A stretch of 9,066 bases of DNA from Deltaproteobacteria bacterium (GCA_027004315.1 JALTHV010000207.1:1-9066), one strand, 5' to 3'; counted from the first letter of the stretch, positions 1 through 6,415 are shown. Made by a program: numbers and translations. The notes: a model not told the origin generated them from the sequence alone.

Positions 1-103
1 TACCCCAGTTTCCACACCCAGGACAGCGGCCAAGCCACTTGGGCGAGGTCTGGCCACATGACTGGCAGACATAGACTGTTTTGGTATTTTTATCTCTAAT
101 CAA
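1..103 (-). CDS. radA: DNA repair protein RadA (Sms), N-terminal fragment cut by the window edge
   Basis: Only the first 34 codons are present; the gene continues beyond position 1. The reading frame gives a four-cysteine zinc finger, C13-x2-C16-x10-C27-x2-C30, embedded in the RadA hallmark SPKWLGRCPGCGNWG. In the family this finger precedes a RecA-like ATPase and a Lon-like domain, and the protein processes recombination intermediates in the cytoplasm. The start is inferred as TTG at 101-103, because no ATG or GTG is available in frame and the finger normally lies close to the N-terminus. This TTG overlaps the TGA stop of the upstream histidine kinase (TTGA), and no clear Shine-Dalgarno precedes it, so translation is probably coupled to the kinase. 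Identity is strong from the finger; the ATPase part cannot be checked here. Confidence 0.9.
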   Translation of the reverse strand, partial: MIRDKNTKTVYVCQSCGQTSPKWLGRCPGCGNWG

Positions 104-1506
104 AGCCCATATAACTCTTGTTTTGAGTCCATTTGGGACTGAGCCAATGGGAGTATAACCCTTACAACTATACCGCCATCCTCACGGTCCCTGAGATCTA
201 TCTTGCCTCCCATGGCCTCTATCAGACGATGCACTATAGCAAGTCCCAATCCAGTACCCTTTGCCTTAGAAGTAACAAAGGGCTCAAAGATTTGATCCTT
301 TATCTCTAAGGCCAGCCCAGGGCCATTATCCTCTACTGTAAGCACCAGTTGCGTCTCACTGGATTTAGCCCTGACCCAGACCTCACCCCCCTCAGCATCC
401 TTGACTGCGTCAAGGGCATTTTGGACCAGATTGAAGGCCACCTGCTTGAGCTTTTCTCTGTCAAGACATAACTGTGATCCCTCGCACGAGATATGAAACT
501 TCACTTGCCCTGTTAAAGGGACAATACTCCTTTCCAGCTCCTGACAAAACCTCTTTATATCAAATCTTTCTTCGTTGAGCTCGGTAGGTCTGGCATAGGT
601 AAGCAGGTTACTGGTCAGACGTTCAAGCCTCATGGATTCCTCTACAATAATAGAGAGGTCTCTTTCTAGATCAGGATCTATTGTTCCCTCTAAATGAATC
701 TGGGCAAAGCCCTTTATGCTGCTTAGGGGATTTCGTATCTCATGGGCCAATACTGCAGCCATTTCACCTAAGGCAGCCATGCGTTCCTGTTCACGCAATT
801 TGGCCTCCAGATGATAATTTTTGCGCCATGCCCTGAATAGGAAGAAGATAAGTACCCACAACGTGAGGAGAGAAAGGCCTATTGATACGAGTTGCAGGTT
901 GGCCTTTCTGAGGATTGCCTCGGCCGGATACGGGTGAAGGGAGACCCTCAGGCAGTATACTTTATTGCTGGCAGCAGGTCTAATTGCCTTAGACGCACGA
1001 GGGTATCCCAGGGCCATATTATCCTTGCGGTTGATATCATTGTGTTTAGGAATGCGAAGGTGCAATGGGAAATCCAAGACAAAGACCCTTTCCCCGGTCG
1101 CCAGTTTCAAAAAATGGGTCTCCGGTCTCTCCTTTGATATTACCCTTTCTATATAAGAATCCCTCTGGCATCGCCCTACCAGGAGTGGATTAGAATGAAG
1201 CAGTACAGTACCGTTCCGGTCATAAAGTACCAGATAGGCAAGGTCATCCCATTTATCACTCTCTACAAGCTCGGATAATAGCTCATTCCTGATGCCGATT
1301 TTCTCTATAGCAAGGCCCAGATTTACTGCTATATCTACTGCCCTGGTCTCAAGTAGATTTTTTGACCCTTCTACAGATATACGGTAAGTGCCTACCGCAC
1401 TGATTATTGCTACTACGCTAAAGAGTAACAGTATCATAAAAACTGACATCAGATAGCTAAGAGAAAAGGGCTCTCCGATCCGTTTTTTCTTAAGATATAG
1501 GTCCAT
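100..1506 (-). CDS. Membrane-bound sensor histidine kinase, no HAMP domain evident
   Basis: A 468-residue two-component sensor kinase. A basic N-terminus (LKKKR) precedes a first membrane segment at about residues 17-39. About 165 residues then form an extracytoplasmic sensing region of unrecognised family, followed by a second membrane segment at about 204-224. The cytoplasmic part begins with a short charged helix and goes straight into the HisKA box (MAAVLAHEIRNPLSS) with H255 as the expected phospho-accepting histidine. The HATPase domain shows the N box (N363 in VQNALDAV), the G1 box DNGPG (393-397), the F box FEPFVTSK (about 407-414) and the G2 box GTGLGL (417-422). The layout resembles NtrB/ZraS/AtoS-type kinases. 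The connector is too short for a HAMP domain. No response regulator gene lies in the window, so partner and signal are unknown. radA follows directly with a stop/start overlap, suggesting one transcript. The ATG start fits the membrane topology, although its ribosome-binding site is weak. Confidence 0.93.
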   Translation of the reverse strand: MDLYLKKKRIGEPFSLSYLMSVFMILLLFSVVAIISAVGTYRISVEGSKNLLETRAVDIAVNLGLAIEKIGIRNELLSELVESDKWDDLAYLVLYDRNGTVLLHSNPLLVGRCQRDSYIERVISKERPETHFLKLATGERVFVLDFPLHLRIPKHNDINRKDNMALGYPRASKAIRPAASNKVYCLRVSLHPYPAEAILRKANLQLVSIGLSLLTLWVLIFFLFRAWRKNYHLEAKLREQERMAALGEMAAVLAHEIRNPLSSIKGFAQIHLEGTIDPDLERDLSIIVEESMRLERLTSNLLTYARPTELNEERFDIKRFCQELERSIVPLTGQVKFHISCEGSQLCLDREKLKQVAFNLVQNALDAVKDAEGGEVWVRAKSSETQLVLTVEDNGPGLALEIKDQIFEPFVTSKAKGTGLGLAIVHRLIEAMGGKIDLRDREDGGIVVRVILPLAQSQMDSKQELYGL

Positions 1507-1719
1507 GATCTAAGATCCGACCATTGAGATTAAGATAGGCACTAGCTTTAGGCCGCCAAAAATGTTATACGCCTTTTAGAGAGGTCTCAAGGCCTGCATC
1601 GAGAATTTTGGGTATATAGGTATTTTCATCTACGAGTAACACATCCATTGAGCAAAAAATAGGGTTTTGCAAACAGACTATAAAGAATAGACCTGTTCTG
1701 GTCTTGGCCGGTAATTACC
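1507..1719. promoter_or_regulatory. Divergent intergenic region with three inverted repeats
   Basis: This 213-base gap separates the minus-strand kinase from the plus-strand stress gene, so promoters for both should lie here. Visible inverted repeats are GCAAAA/TTTTGC at 1652-1657 and 1665-1670, AGACC/GGTCT at 1689-1693 and 1700-1704, and the perfect palindrome GGTAATTACC at 1710-1719, which abuts the stress-gene ATG. TATAAA at 1679-1684 could be a -10 element for the stress gene, but I see no good -35 at the right distance. A minus-strand 27-codon ORF (1565-1648) starts MDVLLVDEN without a ribosome-binding site and is not called as a gene. Any operator role is inference from symmetry alone. 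Confidence 0.4.
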
Positions 1720-2661
1720 ATGAATAGACACCTGCTGGTAGCTACAGACGGTTCATATAGTGCACGCAGATCCTTGAAGTATATAGCTGGGATATATCAA
1801 GGGATCCCGGATGTCGATGTGACACTTATAAGTATAGCAAGGCCTCTGCCATCCTTTTTGTCCCAGGGAAGTGACGGCTTCCAGGTAGAAAAAAACCGCC
1901 TTCAGCATCTTAAGGATATCGATATCCAGAGGCAACGGGACTGTGCCAATGTCCTGGAAAGTGGCAGGGCCGTTCTCAGGCATAACGGATTTCCAGATGA
2001 CCGCATTCACACGAAGGCATTTGTGCAGAGTCAAGGTGTTGCCCAAAGCATACTACTTGAAGCTGAGCAGGGTCAATATGATGCATTGGTAGTAGGTAGG
2101 CGTGGCCTGGGACGTATGGCCTCCTATTTTATCGGGAGCGTTTCCTATGAGCTGATCCAACGTCTTAAGGATATCCCAATCTGGATAATTGGTGATCCCT
2201 TTCCATCAAAGCGCGTATTGATTGCGCTTGATAACAGCGAATCCAGTATGCGGGCAGTGGATCATGCAAGTTTTGCATTGGCCGACATAGAAGATATAGA
2301 GATTACTATCCTACATGTTGTTCCAAAGTTTCATTTTTTTTTATCGAGTGAGGTCTCGAGTTCCTTTGAAGATATCGAATCCTTAATAGCCACCCATTCT
2401 GAGAAAGAGATGGAAAAGGTGCTATCCAGGGTCCACCATATATTTAGAGATGCTGACTATAACCCCAAATCCATCGATATCAAGATCAAAAAGGGCGTAG
2501 GTGTAACTCGGGGTATCCTCGCAGAATATGAACAGGGCGAATATGGGACACTGGTTGCTGGCCGTCGAGGGATTGGAGGATGGGAGGCCGTATTCCCTGG
2601 AAGTGTATCCAGCAAGCTATTACATAGCCTGACAAAGGGGGCATTCTGGATTGTGGCATAG
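1720..2661 (+). CDS. Tandem-domain universal stress protein (UspA family)
   Basis: A 313-residue cytoplasmic protein made of two UspA domains, roughly residues 1-155 and 160-313. Each half begins with the usual strand and acidic residue (HLLVATDGS and RVLIALDNS). Each ends with a complete nucleotide-binding motif, G-x2-G-x9-G-S, starting at G126 (GRRGLGRMASYFIGS) and G281 (GRRGIGGWEAVFPGS). Both halves therefore look competent for ATP binding, as in tandem Usp proteins that bind nucleotide and affect survival under stress. The specific target is unknown. The ATG start puts the first beta strand at residue 4, as expected, but no Shine-Dalgarno is visible; a palindrome occupies that position. 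The gene appears to be monocistronic: the kinase is divergent and a terminator-like hairpin follows. Confidence 0.92.
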   Translation: MNRHLLVATDGSYSARRSLKYIAGIYQGIPDVDVTLISIARPLPSFLSQGSDGFQVEKNRLQHLKDIDIQRQRDCANVLESGRAVLRHNGFPDDRIHTKAFVQSQGVAQSILLEAEQGQYDALVVGRRGLGRMASYFIGSVSYELIQRLKDIPIWIIGDPFPSKRVLIALDNSESSMRAVDHASFALADIEDIEITILHVVPKFHFFLSSEVSSSFEDIESLIATHSEKEMEKVLSRVHHIFRDADYNPKSIDIKIKKGVGVTRGILAEYEQGEYGTLVAGRRGIGGWEAVFPGSVSSKLLHSLTKGAFWIVA

Positions 2662-2682
2662 CCTGTTGTAGGCTTAATTTTT
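2660..2682 (+). terminator. Terminator-like hairpin after the universal stress protein gene
   Basis: AGCCT (2660-2664) and AGGCT (2670-2674) form a 5-base-pair stem around the loop GTTGT, followed by TAATTTTTG. The stem begins inside the TAG stop codon. The stem is short but the T-run is well placed, so this is a plausible weak intrinsic terminator separating the stress gene from the transglycosylase gene. Confidence 0.45.
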
Positions 2683-2779
2683 GCAGGGATTTGGTTGCAT
2701 ACAGAGGTTTATTGCCTTTTTAGATGGCATCAAGTTAGTCTTGAACCCTTAACTTTAGAGAGATTAAAGACATTATTTT

Positions 2780-4714
2780 ATGATAGATCGAGATATAATA
2801 GCGACAAGCCAGGTCATAGGCAGTGTATCTAACAACATAAAATCCACGAAACTTTCCTGCATAAGGGGGCTGGTCCCTCTGTTCCTGTTGTGTTTCCTTT
2901 TTGGCTGTTCCCTGCCTAGGGCCAGGCATATCAACCAAATAGAATCTTCTGTCAATTCTTTCCCTGAAAAGATTACACACGTCAATCACAGGGAGTTTTC
3001 TGCCAATTCCTCTTCCGAGGGGGAAACTTCTCTGAAGTCTGGTAGAGAATCTTCAGATTGTGTCTCTTTGCCAGGAGAAGACGATATTGAAAACATGACA
3101 AGAGATACAGGGACACTTTTAGAGAATTCCCAGGATTTCAGTAAGACCAGAGACAAAAAACTGGATAGAGACCAAGCCTTTTTAGATAGTGCCTTGGACG
3201 ATTACAAGGCCTCTCAGAAATTTTGGGCCGAGGGTTACCTGAATAAGGCTACTGATGCCCTGGATCAGGCCTATGGGTCTATTCTGAAGGTAAAAAATGA
3301 CTATAATCCAGAGATTATACAACAAAAGGAAGACCTGAGGTTCATGATATCCAAGCGGGTCCTGGAGATCCATGCCTCGCGATATACTGCTGTGATTGGA
3401 GATCATAAGGCCATCCCATTGACCATGAACAAGTATGTAGAGAGAGAGATCCGGTCTTTTCAGGGACAGAGACGTAAATTTTTTATAGAGTCTTATAGAC
3501 GCTCTGGGAGATATAGGGGAGAGATAGTAAAGGCACTGAAAAAGGCAGGTATGCCGGAAGAACTCTCATGGTTGCCTCTTATCGAAAGTGGATTCAAGGT
3601 AAGGGCCTTATCCCGTGCCCGTGCACTTGGGCTCTGGCAGTTTATTCCTTCTACTGGCTATAAATTTGGGCTGAATAGGGATATGTGGATTGATGAAAGA
3701 CTGGATCCGGCAAAATCTACGGCCGCAGCCATTTCATACCTAAATGAGTTACATCATATATTTGGGGATTGGTCCACTGTCCTTGCGGCCTATAATTGCG
3801 GTGAAGTGACTGTACTTCGGATAATTCGTGGTCAAAAGATTGATTATCTCGATAATTTTTGGGACCTCTATGAAAAACTTCCAAGAGAGACTGCCTCTTA
3901 TGTCCCCAAATTTCTGGCCACGCTACACATTATAAAAAATCCGAAAAAGTACGGCATGGACCTTGGGACTCCAGATAAGCCGATTCCATATGATAGCGTA
4001 ACTATTGACAAACAAGTTTCTTTGAAGACAGTGGCCAATAAGTTGCGTGTCTCCTTTAAGACTCTCACTGCCTTGAATCCGGAACTTCGCTATAGAGTTA
4101 CCCCGGATTCCCCATATGCCCTCAAGGTCCCACAGGGAAAAGGTAAGATCCTGCTTGCCGAGATTGCAGATATTCCAGAATGGTCTCCGCCTAAAAAGAG
4201 CTATCTATGTCACAGGGTGAGAAGAGGAGAGACCTTATCGCTTCTGGCCTCCAGATATCACTCAAGTATCCGTGGTATAATGCAGATGAATAGGATCCAT
4301 AGAAAGAGTCTCATACGGGTTGGGCAGAGGCTGAAGATTCCCCTGGCTGGAAGGAGATTCTCAAGAAGGCGGATCGCAAGGCACCTTAATGGACTTCACA
4401 ATGGGAAATACCTTGTAAGAGAGGGGGATTCCCTATGGTTTATTGCCAGAAAATTCAATACAACAACAAGAGAAATCTGCAGGCTCAATAGCCTTTCATC
4501 GACTTATCTCCATGTAGGCCAACTACTAAAAATAACGCCGGATAAATCTCCCGTCAAACCCAGAAAAGGTGCAATATATCATGTAAAGGCCGGGGATAGC
4601 CCTTCATATATAGCCAAGAAATACAAGATGTCTCTTTCAAGGCTGCTCCGCATCAATAATTTAGATAATAGGAGCAAGATTTATCCAGGCCAAGTGCTTG
4701 TGGTTGCTGAATAA
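2780..4714 (+). CDS. mltD: MltD-like membrane-bound lytic murein transglycosylase, lipoprotein with LysM repeats
   Basis: A 644-residue enzyme expected to cleave the MurNAc-GlcNAc bond of peptidoglycan, leaving a 1,6-anhydro end. The N-terminus has a hydrophobic stretch ending in the lipobox LFGC with C43 as the lipidated cysteine, so it is probably anchored to a membrane on the periplasmic side. Residues about 44-190 are a polar linker region without a recognised domain. The SLT family-1 domain spans about 240-375: catalytic E269 in LIESGF, GLWQFIPSTG from G284, and AAYNCGE at 336-342. A degenerate LysM-like segment lies near 410-455. Three clear LysM modules begin near 474, 542 and 598 (RRGETLSLLASRY, REGDSLWFIARKF, KAGDSPSYIAKKY) and run to the C-terminus; they should bind glycan. 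The ATG at 2780 is the only usable start before the signal sequence, giving an unusually long 27-residue or so n-region. The ribosome-binding site is weak. Confidence 0.93.
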   Translation: MIDRDIIATSQVIGSVSNNIKSTKLSCIRGLVPLFLLCFLFGCSLPRARHINQIESSVNSFPEKITHVNHREFSANSSSEGETSLKSGRESSDCVSLPGEDDIENMTRDTGTLLENSQDFSKTRDKKLDRDQAFLDSALDDYKASQKFWAEGYLNKATDALDQAYGSILKVKNDYNPEIIQQKEDLRFMISKRVLEIHASRYTAVIGDHKAIPLTMNKYVEREIRSFQGQRRKFFIESYRRSGRYRGEIVKALKKAGMPEELSWLPLIESGFKVRALSRARALGLWQFIPSTGYKFGLNRDMWIDERLDPAKSTAAAISYLNELHHIFGDWSTVLAAYNCGEVTVLRIIRGQKIDYLDNFWDLYEKLPRETASYVPKFLATLHIIKNPKKYGMDLGTPDKPIPYDSVTIDKQVSLKTVANKLRVSFKTLTALNPELRYRVTPDSPYALKVPQGKGKILLAEIADIPEWSPPKKSYLCHRVRRGETLSLLASRYHSSIRGIMQMNRIHRKSLIRVGQRLKIPLAGRRFSRRRIARHLNGLHNGKYLVREGDSLWFIARKFNTTTREICRLNSLSSTYLHVGQLLKITPDKSPVKPRKGAIYHVKAGDSPSYIAKKYKMSLSRLLRINNLDNRSKIYPGQVLVVAE

Positions 4715-4728
4715 TTATAGGTATAATT
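4698..4728 (+). promoter_or_regulatory. Possible sigma-70 promoter overlapped by a 16-base palindrome
   Basis: TTGTGG (4698-4703) and TATAAT (4722-4727) are 18 bases apart, a reasonable -35/-10 pair. The -10 sits in one arm of the perfect inverted repeat AATTATA-GG-TATAATT (4713-4728), which begins in the mltD stop codon. A dimeric repressor could bind there, but AT-rich palindromes also occur by chance. The promoter would read into the small ORF at 4763 and the csp leader. Confidence 0.35.
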
Positions 4729-4762
4729 GTATACTAACTTCAGAAAAACAAGGAGCGAGGGC

Positions 4763-4909
4763 ATGTTGGGGAGAAAGCACCTTTTGAAGGATTTTAGGAA
4801 CAGCTTGATGCACAAGATCAAGGCACTCTGCCTATTAATTCGCACTGAACCCCTTCAAAATGCTACCCTTGGCCGGGGACGTAGATGGTTGCAACAAGAG
4901 GGGACGTGA
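4763..4909 (+). CDS. Possible small basic protein of 48 residues, unknown function
   Basis: The ORF starts at ATG 4763 with the ribosome-binding site AAGGAG (4750-4755) at a 7-base spacing, one of the best in the window. The predicted product is basic (many Arg and Lys) with one short hydrophobic run (IKALCLLI) that is too short for a confident membrane helix. I recognise no family. It lies between mltD and the csp leader, just downstream of a promoter-like site. The same frame extends upstream to a TTG at 4727 that has no ribosome-binding site, so ATG 4763 is preferred. It could equally be a chance ORF in a non-coding leader; the signal in its favour is the start region, not the protein. Confidence 0.3.
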   Translation: MLGRKHLLKDFRNSLMHKIKALCLLIRTEPLQNATLGRGRRWLQQEGT

Positions 4910-5180
4910 ACGGTTACTCCATGAAAGGGGAATAAAACCAGATGATTTTTTTGGGATATAAGGCACGGAATTTTCGTGTCAGGGGCTTTATTTCTGTTTT
5001 AATTTGAGGTAAAGAAGATTAAATCTCTTTAGACTAGTTGGGATTATAGTACGAAACTGAGGGTCGGTATTTTGGGGCCCGGTTGAAATCGAGCTTTCAT
5101 CTAAGTGATGCGGTTTCATGAGTAGTCTCAAAGTAACACCTGATGAGTAGTATGAGTAAAAAGAAAAGGAGAATATCACT
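4910..5180 (+). promoter_or_regulatory. Upstream leader region of the cold-shock gene
   Basis: This stretch of 271 bases has no convincing full-length gene and probably holds the csp promoter and a 5' leader; cold-shock mRNAs commonly have long structured leaders. Three weak hairpins can be drawn: GGCACG/CGTGTC (4962-4967 with 4975-4980), AAAGA-GAT/ATC-TCTTT with one bulged A (5011-5030), and TGAAA/TTTCA (5084-5099). Near the 3' end the motif ATGAGTA occurs three times (5118, 5143, 5152), the first two copies extending to ATGAGTAGT. I could not place a confident promoter. The csp ribosome-binding site AAGGAG is at 5166-5171. Confidence 0.4.
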
Positions 5181-5184
5181 ATGA
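5143..5184 (+). CDS. Possible 13-residue upstream mini-ORF overlapping the csp start
   Basis: ATG 5143 opens a frame encoding MSSMSKKKRRISL whose TGA stop overlaps the csp ATG at 5181 as ATGA. The peptide is strongly basic. It has no ribosome-binding site of its own, while the csp ribosome-binding site lies within it. If translated it could couple to or tune csp translation; it may equally be a by-product of the A-rich leader. Confidence 0.2.
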   Translation: MSSMSKKKRRISL

Positions 5185-5387
5185 TGGAAGGTCGTGTAAA
5201 GTGGTTCAATGACAAAAAAGGCTATGGTTTTCTTGAGACAGACAATGAAGGTGATGTCTTTGTACACTATAGTGCTATTGAAGGTGAAGGATTTCGTACA
5301 CTACAGGAGGGAGAAAAAGTAACCTTTGAAATAGAACAGAGTCCCAAGGGACCTCATGCAATCAATGTCAAAAGGCTTGGCATGTAG
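5181..5387 (+). CDS. csp: Cold-shock domain protein (CspA family)
   Basis: A 68-residue single-domain protein, the usual CspA length. It opens with GRVKWFNDKKGYGFL, containing the RNA-binding motif RNP1 (KGYGFL, residues 13-18), and carries RNP2 as VFVHYS (26-31). The C-terminal half (EGEKVTFEIEQSPKGPHAINV) completes the OB-fold. Family members bind single-stranded RNA and DNA and act as RNA chaperones in the cytoplasm. ATG 5181 has AAGGAG 9 bases upstream; the adjacent ATG 5184 is an alternative with 12-base spacing. The gene seems to be transcribed alone, with a long leader before it and a hairpin after it. Whether it is cold-inducible cannot be told from the sequence. Confidence 0.96.
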   Translation: MMEGRVKWFNDKKGYGFLETDNEGDVFVHYSAIEGEGFRTLQEGEKVTFEIEQSPKGPHAINVKRLGM

Positions 5388-5398
5388 TATAAGTCTGT

Positions 5399-5432
5399 TG
5401 CCAGTCAGGGGGCATTTTGCCTCCATCAGGCA
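5399..5432 (+). terminator. GC-rich hairpin downstream of csp, without a T-run
   Basis: GGGGGCA (5408-5414) pairs with TGCCTCC (5418-5424), with one G-T wobble and a TTT loop. An outer helix TGCC/GGCA (5399-5402 with 5429-5432) extends it across a small internal loop. It begins 12 bases after the csp stop. There is no T-tract, so it is either a factor-dependent end, a 3' stabiliser of the csp mRNA, or a weak terminator. Confidence 0.4.
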
Positions 5433-5437
5433 GTCGC

Positions 5438-5647
5438 TAGATCTCTGTAGGTTTGCTTGTAATTGAAATCCTGGAAGGGTCGGCGGCTGCCTGAAAATAT
5501 AAAGGTTTATGACAGGAGAGATTGACGACATGTCTTTGGGGGATGTTTCTCTTTTGCCGGGCCTGGACTGAGTGACTCCCGATTTTACTAGGGATGCAGG
5601 GGGTCTGCTCTGTAGGTTTCTCTTTCACGAACTTCAATAGATCTCTG
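5438..5647 (+). repeat. Two short direct repeats in the csp-hpnM gap
   Basis: TAGATCTCTG occurs at 5438-5447 and again at 5638-5647, exactly 200 bases apart. Overlapping the first copy, CTCTGTAGGTTT (5443-5454) recurs at 5608-5619. The gap from 5388 to 5667 (280 bases) otherwise shows the hairpin after csp and no convincing gene; a 20-codon ORF at 5508 (or 13 codons from ATG 5531) is unremarkable. The repeats could be binding sites or a faint trace of duplication. Confidence 0.4.
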
Positions 5648-5667
5648 CCGATAAAAAAGGAGATAAT

Positions 5668-6273
5668 ATGAAGTCTGTTCGGTTTGCTATAATAGGAGTA
5701 CTGTTACTTACTTTTCTGAATTTACCACCTGTACTCGCGTCTGATAATAATCCGACCCAGTTAATTGAGAACTTTAACAGTACACTTCTGTCTGTTATGA
5801 AAAGGGCTAAGGTACTTGGATACAATGGCCGATACAATCAATTTGCTCCTGTAATAAGAAAGACGTTTGATCTCCCTCTTATTGCCAGAGTGGTGGTGGG
5901 AAGATATTGGAGCACCTTCACTGATGAGGAAAAGGCCAAGTTTGTAGAGACCTTTACCCGCTTGAGTATCGCTACATATGCAAGCCGCTTTGATAATTAT
6001 TCTGGTGAACGATTTAAGATCCTTGCTACAGACAGGTCCCGTCGTGGCCGGGCCTTGGTAAAGACTCAACTTATCAAGTCTGATGGCAAGGAAGTTGAGC
6101 TGGACTATATTCTATTTAAAAAAGGAATGGAGTGGCGGGTTGTGAATGTTATTGCCGACGGTGTCAGTGATTTATCTCTGAAGCGGGCAGATTATACGAC
6201 ATTTCTCAAGAAAAATAGTATTAAGGCCTTCTTTGACAAATTAAATAAGAAGATCTCTGATTATGCGAGCTAG
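5668..6273 (+). CDS. hpnM: Hopanoid-associated MlaC/Ttg2D-family periplasmic protein HpnM
   Basis: A 201-residue secreted protein. A signal peptide is visible (MKSVRF, hydrophobic core, probable cleavage after PPVLA around residue 24). The mature part matches the MlaC/Ttg2D lipid-binding fold: RKTFDLPLIARVVVGRYW, then the FTDEEKAKFVETFTRL helix, ATYASRFDNYSGERF, and the strand region ending in WRVVNVIADGVSDLSLKRADY. MlaC proteins carry lipids across the periplasm; HpnM is the subfamily found beside hopanoid genes, with a presumed but unproven part in hopanoid transport. Assignment to HpnM rather than generic MlaC rests on the two hopanoid genes that follow and on the YASRFDNYSGERF region; there are no mlaE/F/D genes in the window. 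ATG 5668 has AAGGAG 5 bases upstream. Confidence 0.85.
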   Translation: MKSVRFAIIGVLLLTFLNLPPVLASDNNPTQLIENFNSTLLSVMKRAKVLGYNGRYNQFAPVIRKTFDLPLIARVVVGRYWSTFTDEEKAKFVETFTRLSIATYASRFDNYSGERFKILATDRSRRGRALVKTQLIKSDGKEVELDYILFKKGMEWRVVNVIADGVSDLSLKRADYTTFLKKNSIKAFFDKLNKKISDYAS

Positions 6274-6313
6274 GATTCTATTTTTCTATTTTCTGCTCGA
6301 TTAGCTCAGGATT

Positions 6314-6341
6314 GGGTATAGCTCTTTATCTGGAGCCTCCC
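6314..6341 (+). promoter_or_regulatory. Imperfect hairpin and pyrimidine tract in the hpnM-shc gap
   Basis: GGG/CCC (6314-6316 with 6339-6341) enclose GCTC/GAGC (6321-6324 with 6333-6336) with an internal loop and an eight-base apical loop. Just downstream, CCTCCC recurs in a pyrimidine-rich stretch ending near 6358. The gap of 142 bases before the preferred shc start also carries GAGCTA/TAGCTC arms (6267-6272 with 6302-6307). Function unknown; it may be a leader element or a weak transcription barrier between hpnM and shc. Confidence 0.25.
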
Positions 6342-6415
6342 AACTTCTTTCCCTCCCTGTTGCATCCTTGGAATACACTTGTTATTTTCTCTCAAAAAAT
6401 AGTGGATCTAGAGAG

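Noticed and set aside
1652..1670. Sigma-54 promoter upstream of the stress gene (GGGTTTTGCA)
   Set aside because: The spacing between the GG and GC elements is too short for the required -24/-12 arrangement.
4962..5000. Intrinsic terminator GGCACG/CGTGTC followed by a T-rich stretch
   Set aside because: The stem has only six pairs including a wobble, and the T-rich part is interrupted and separated from the stem, so I list it only as a weak hairpin in the csp leader.
5761..6069. 102-residue minus-strand ORF opposite hpnM
   Set aside because: hpnM has a signal peptide, a ribosome-binding site and family motifs; the antisense frame has none of these.
6295..6345. tRNA-like string GATTAGCTCAGGATTGGGTA
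   Set aside because: It resembles a tRNA D-arm start, but the D stem cannot close (GCTC is followed by another GCTC, not GAGC), and there is no T-arm or matching acceptor stem.
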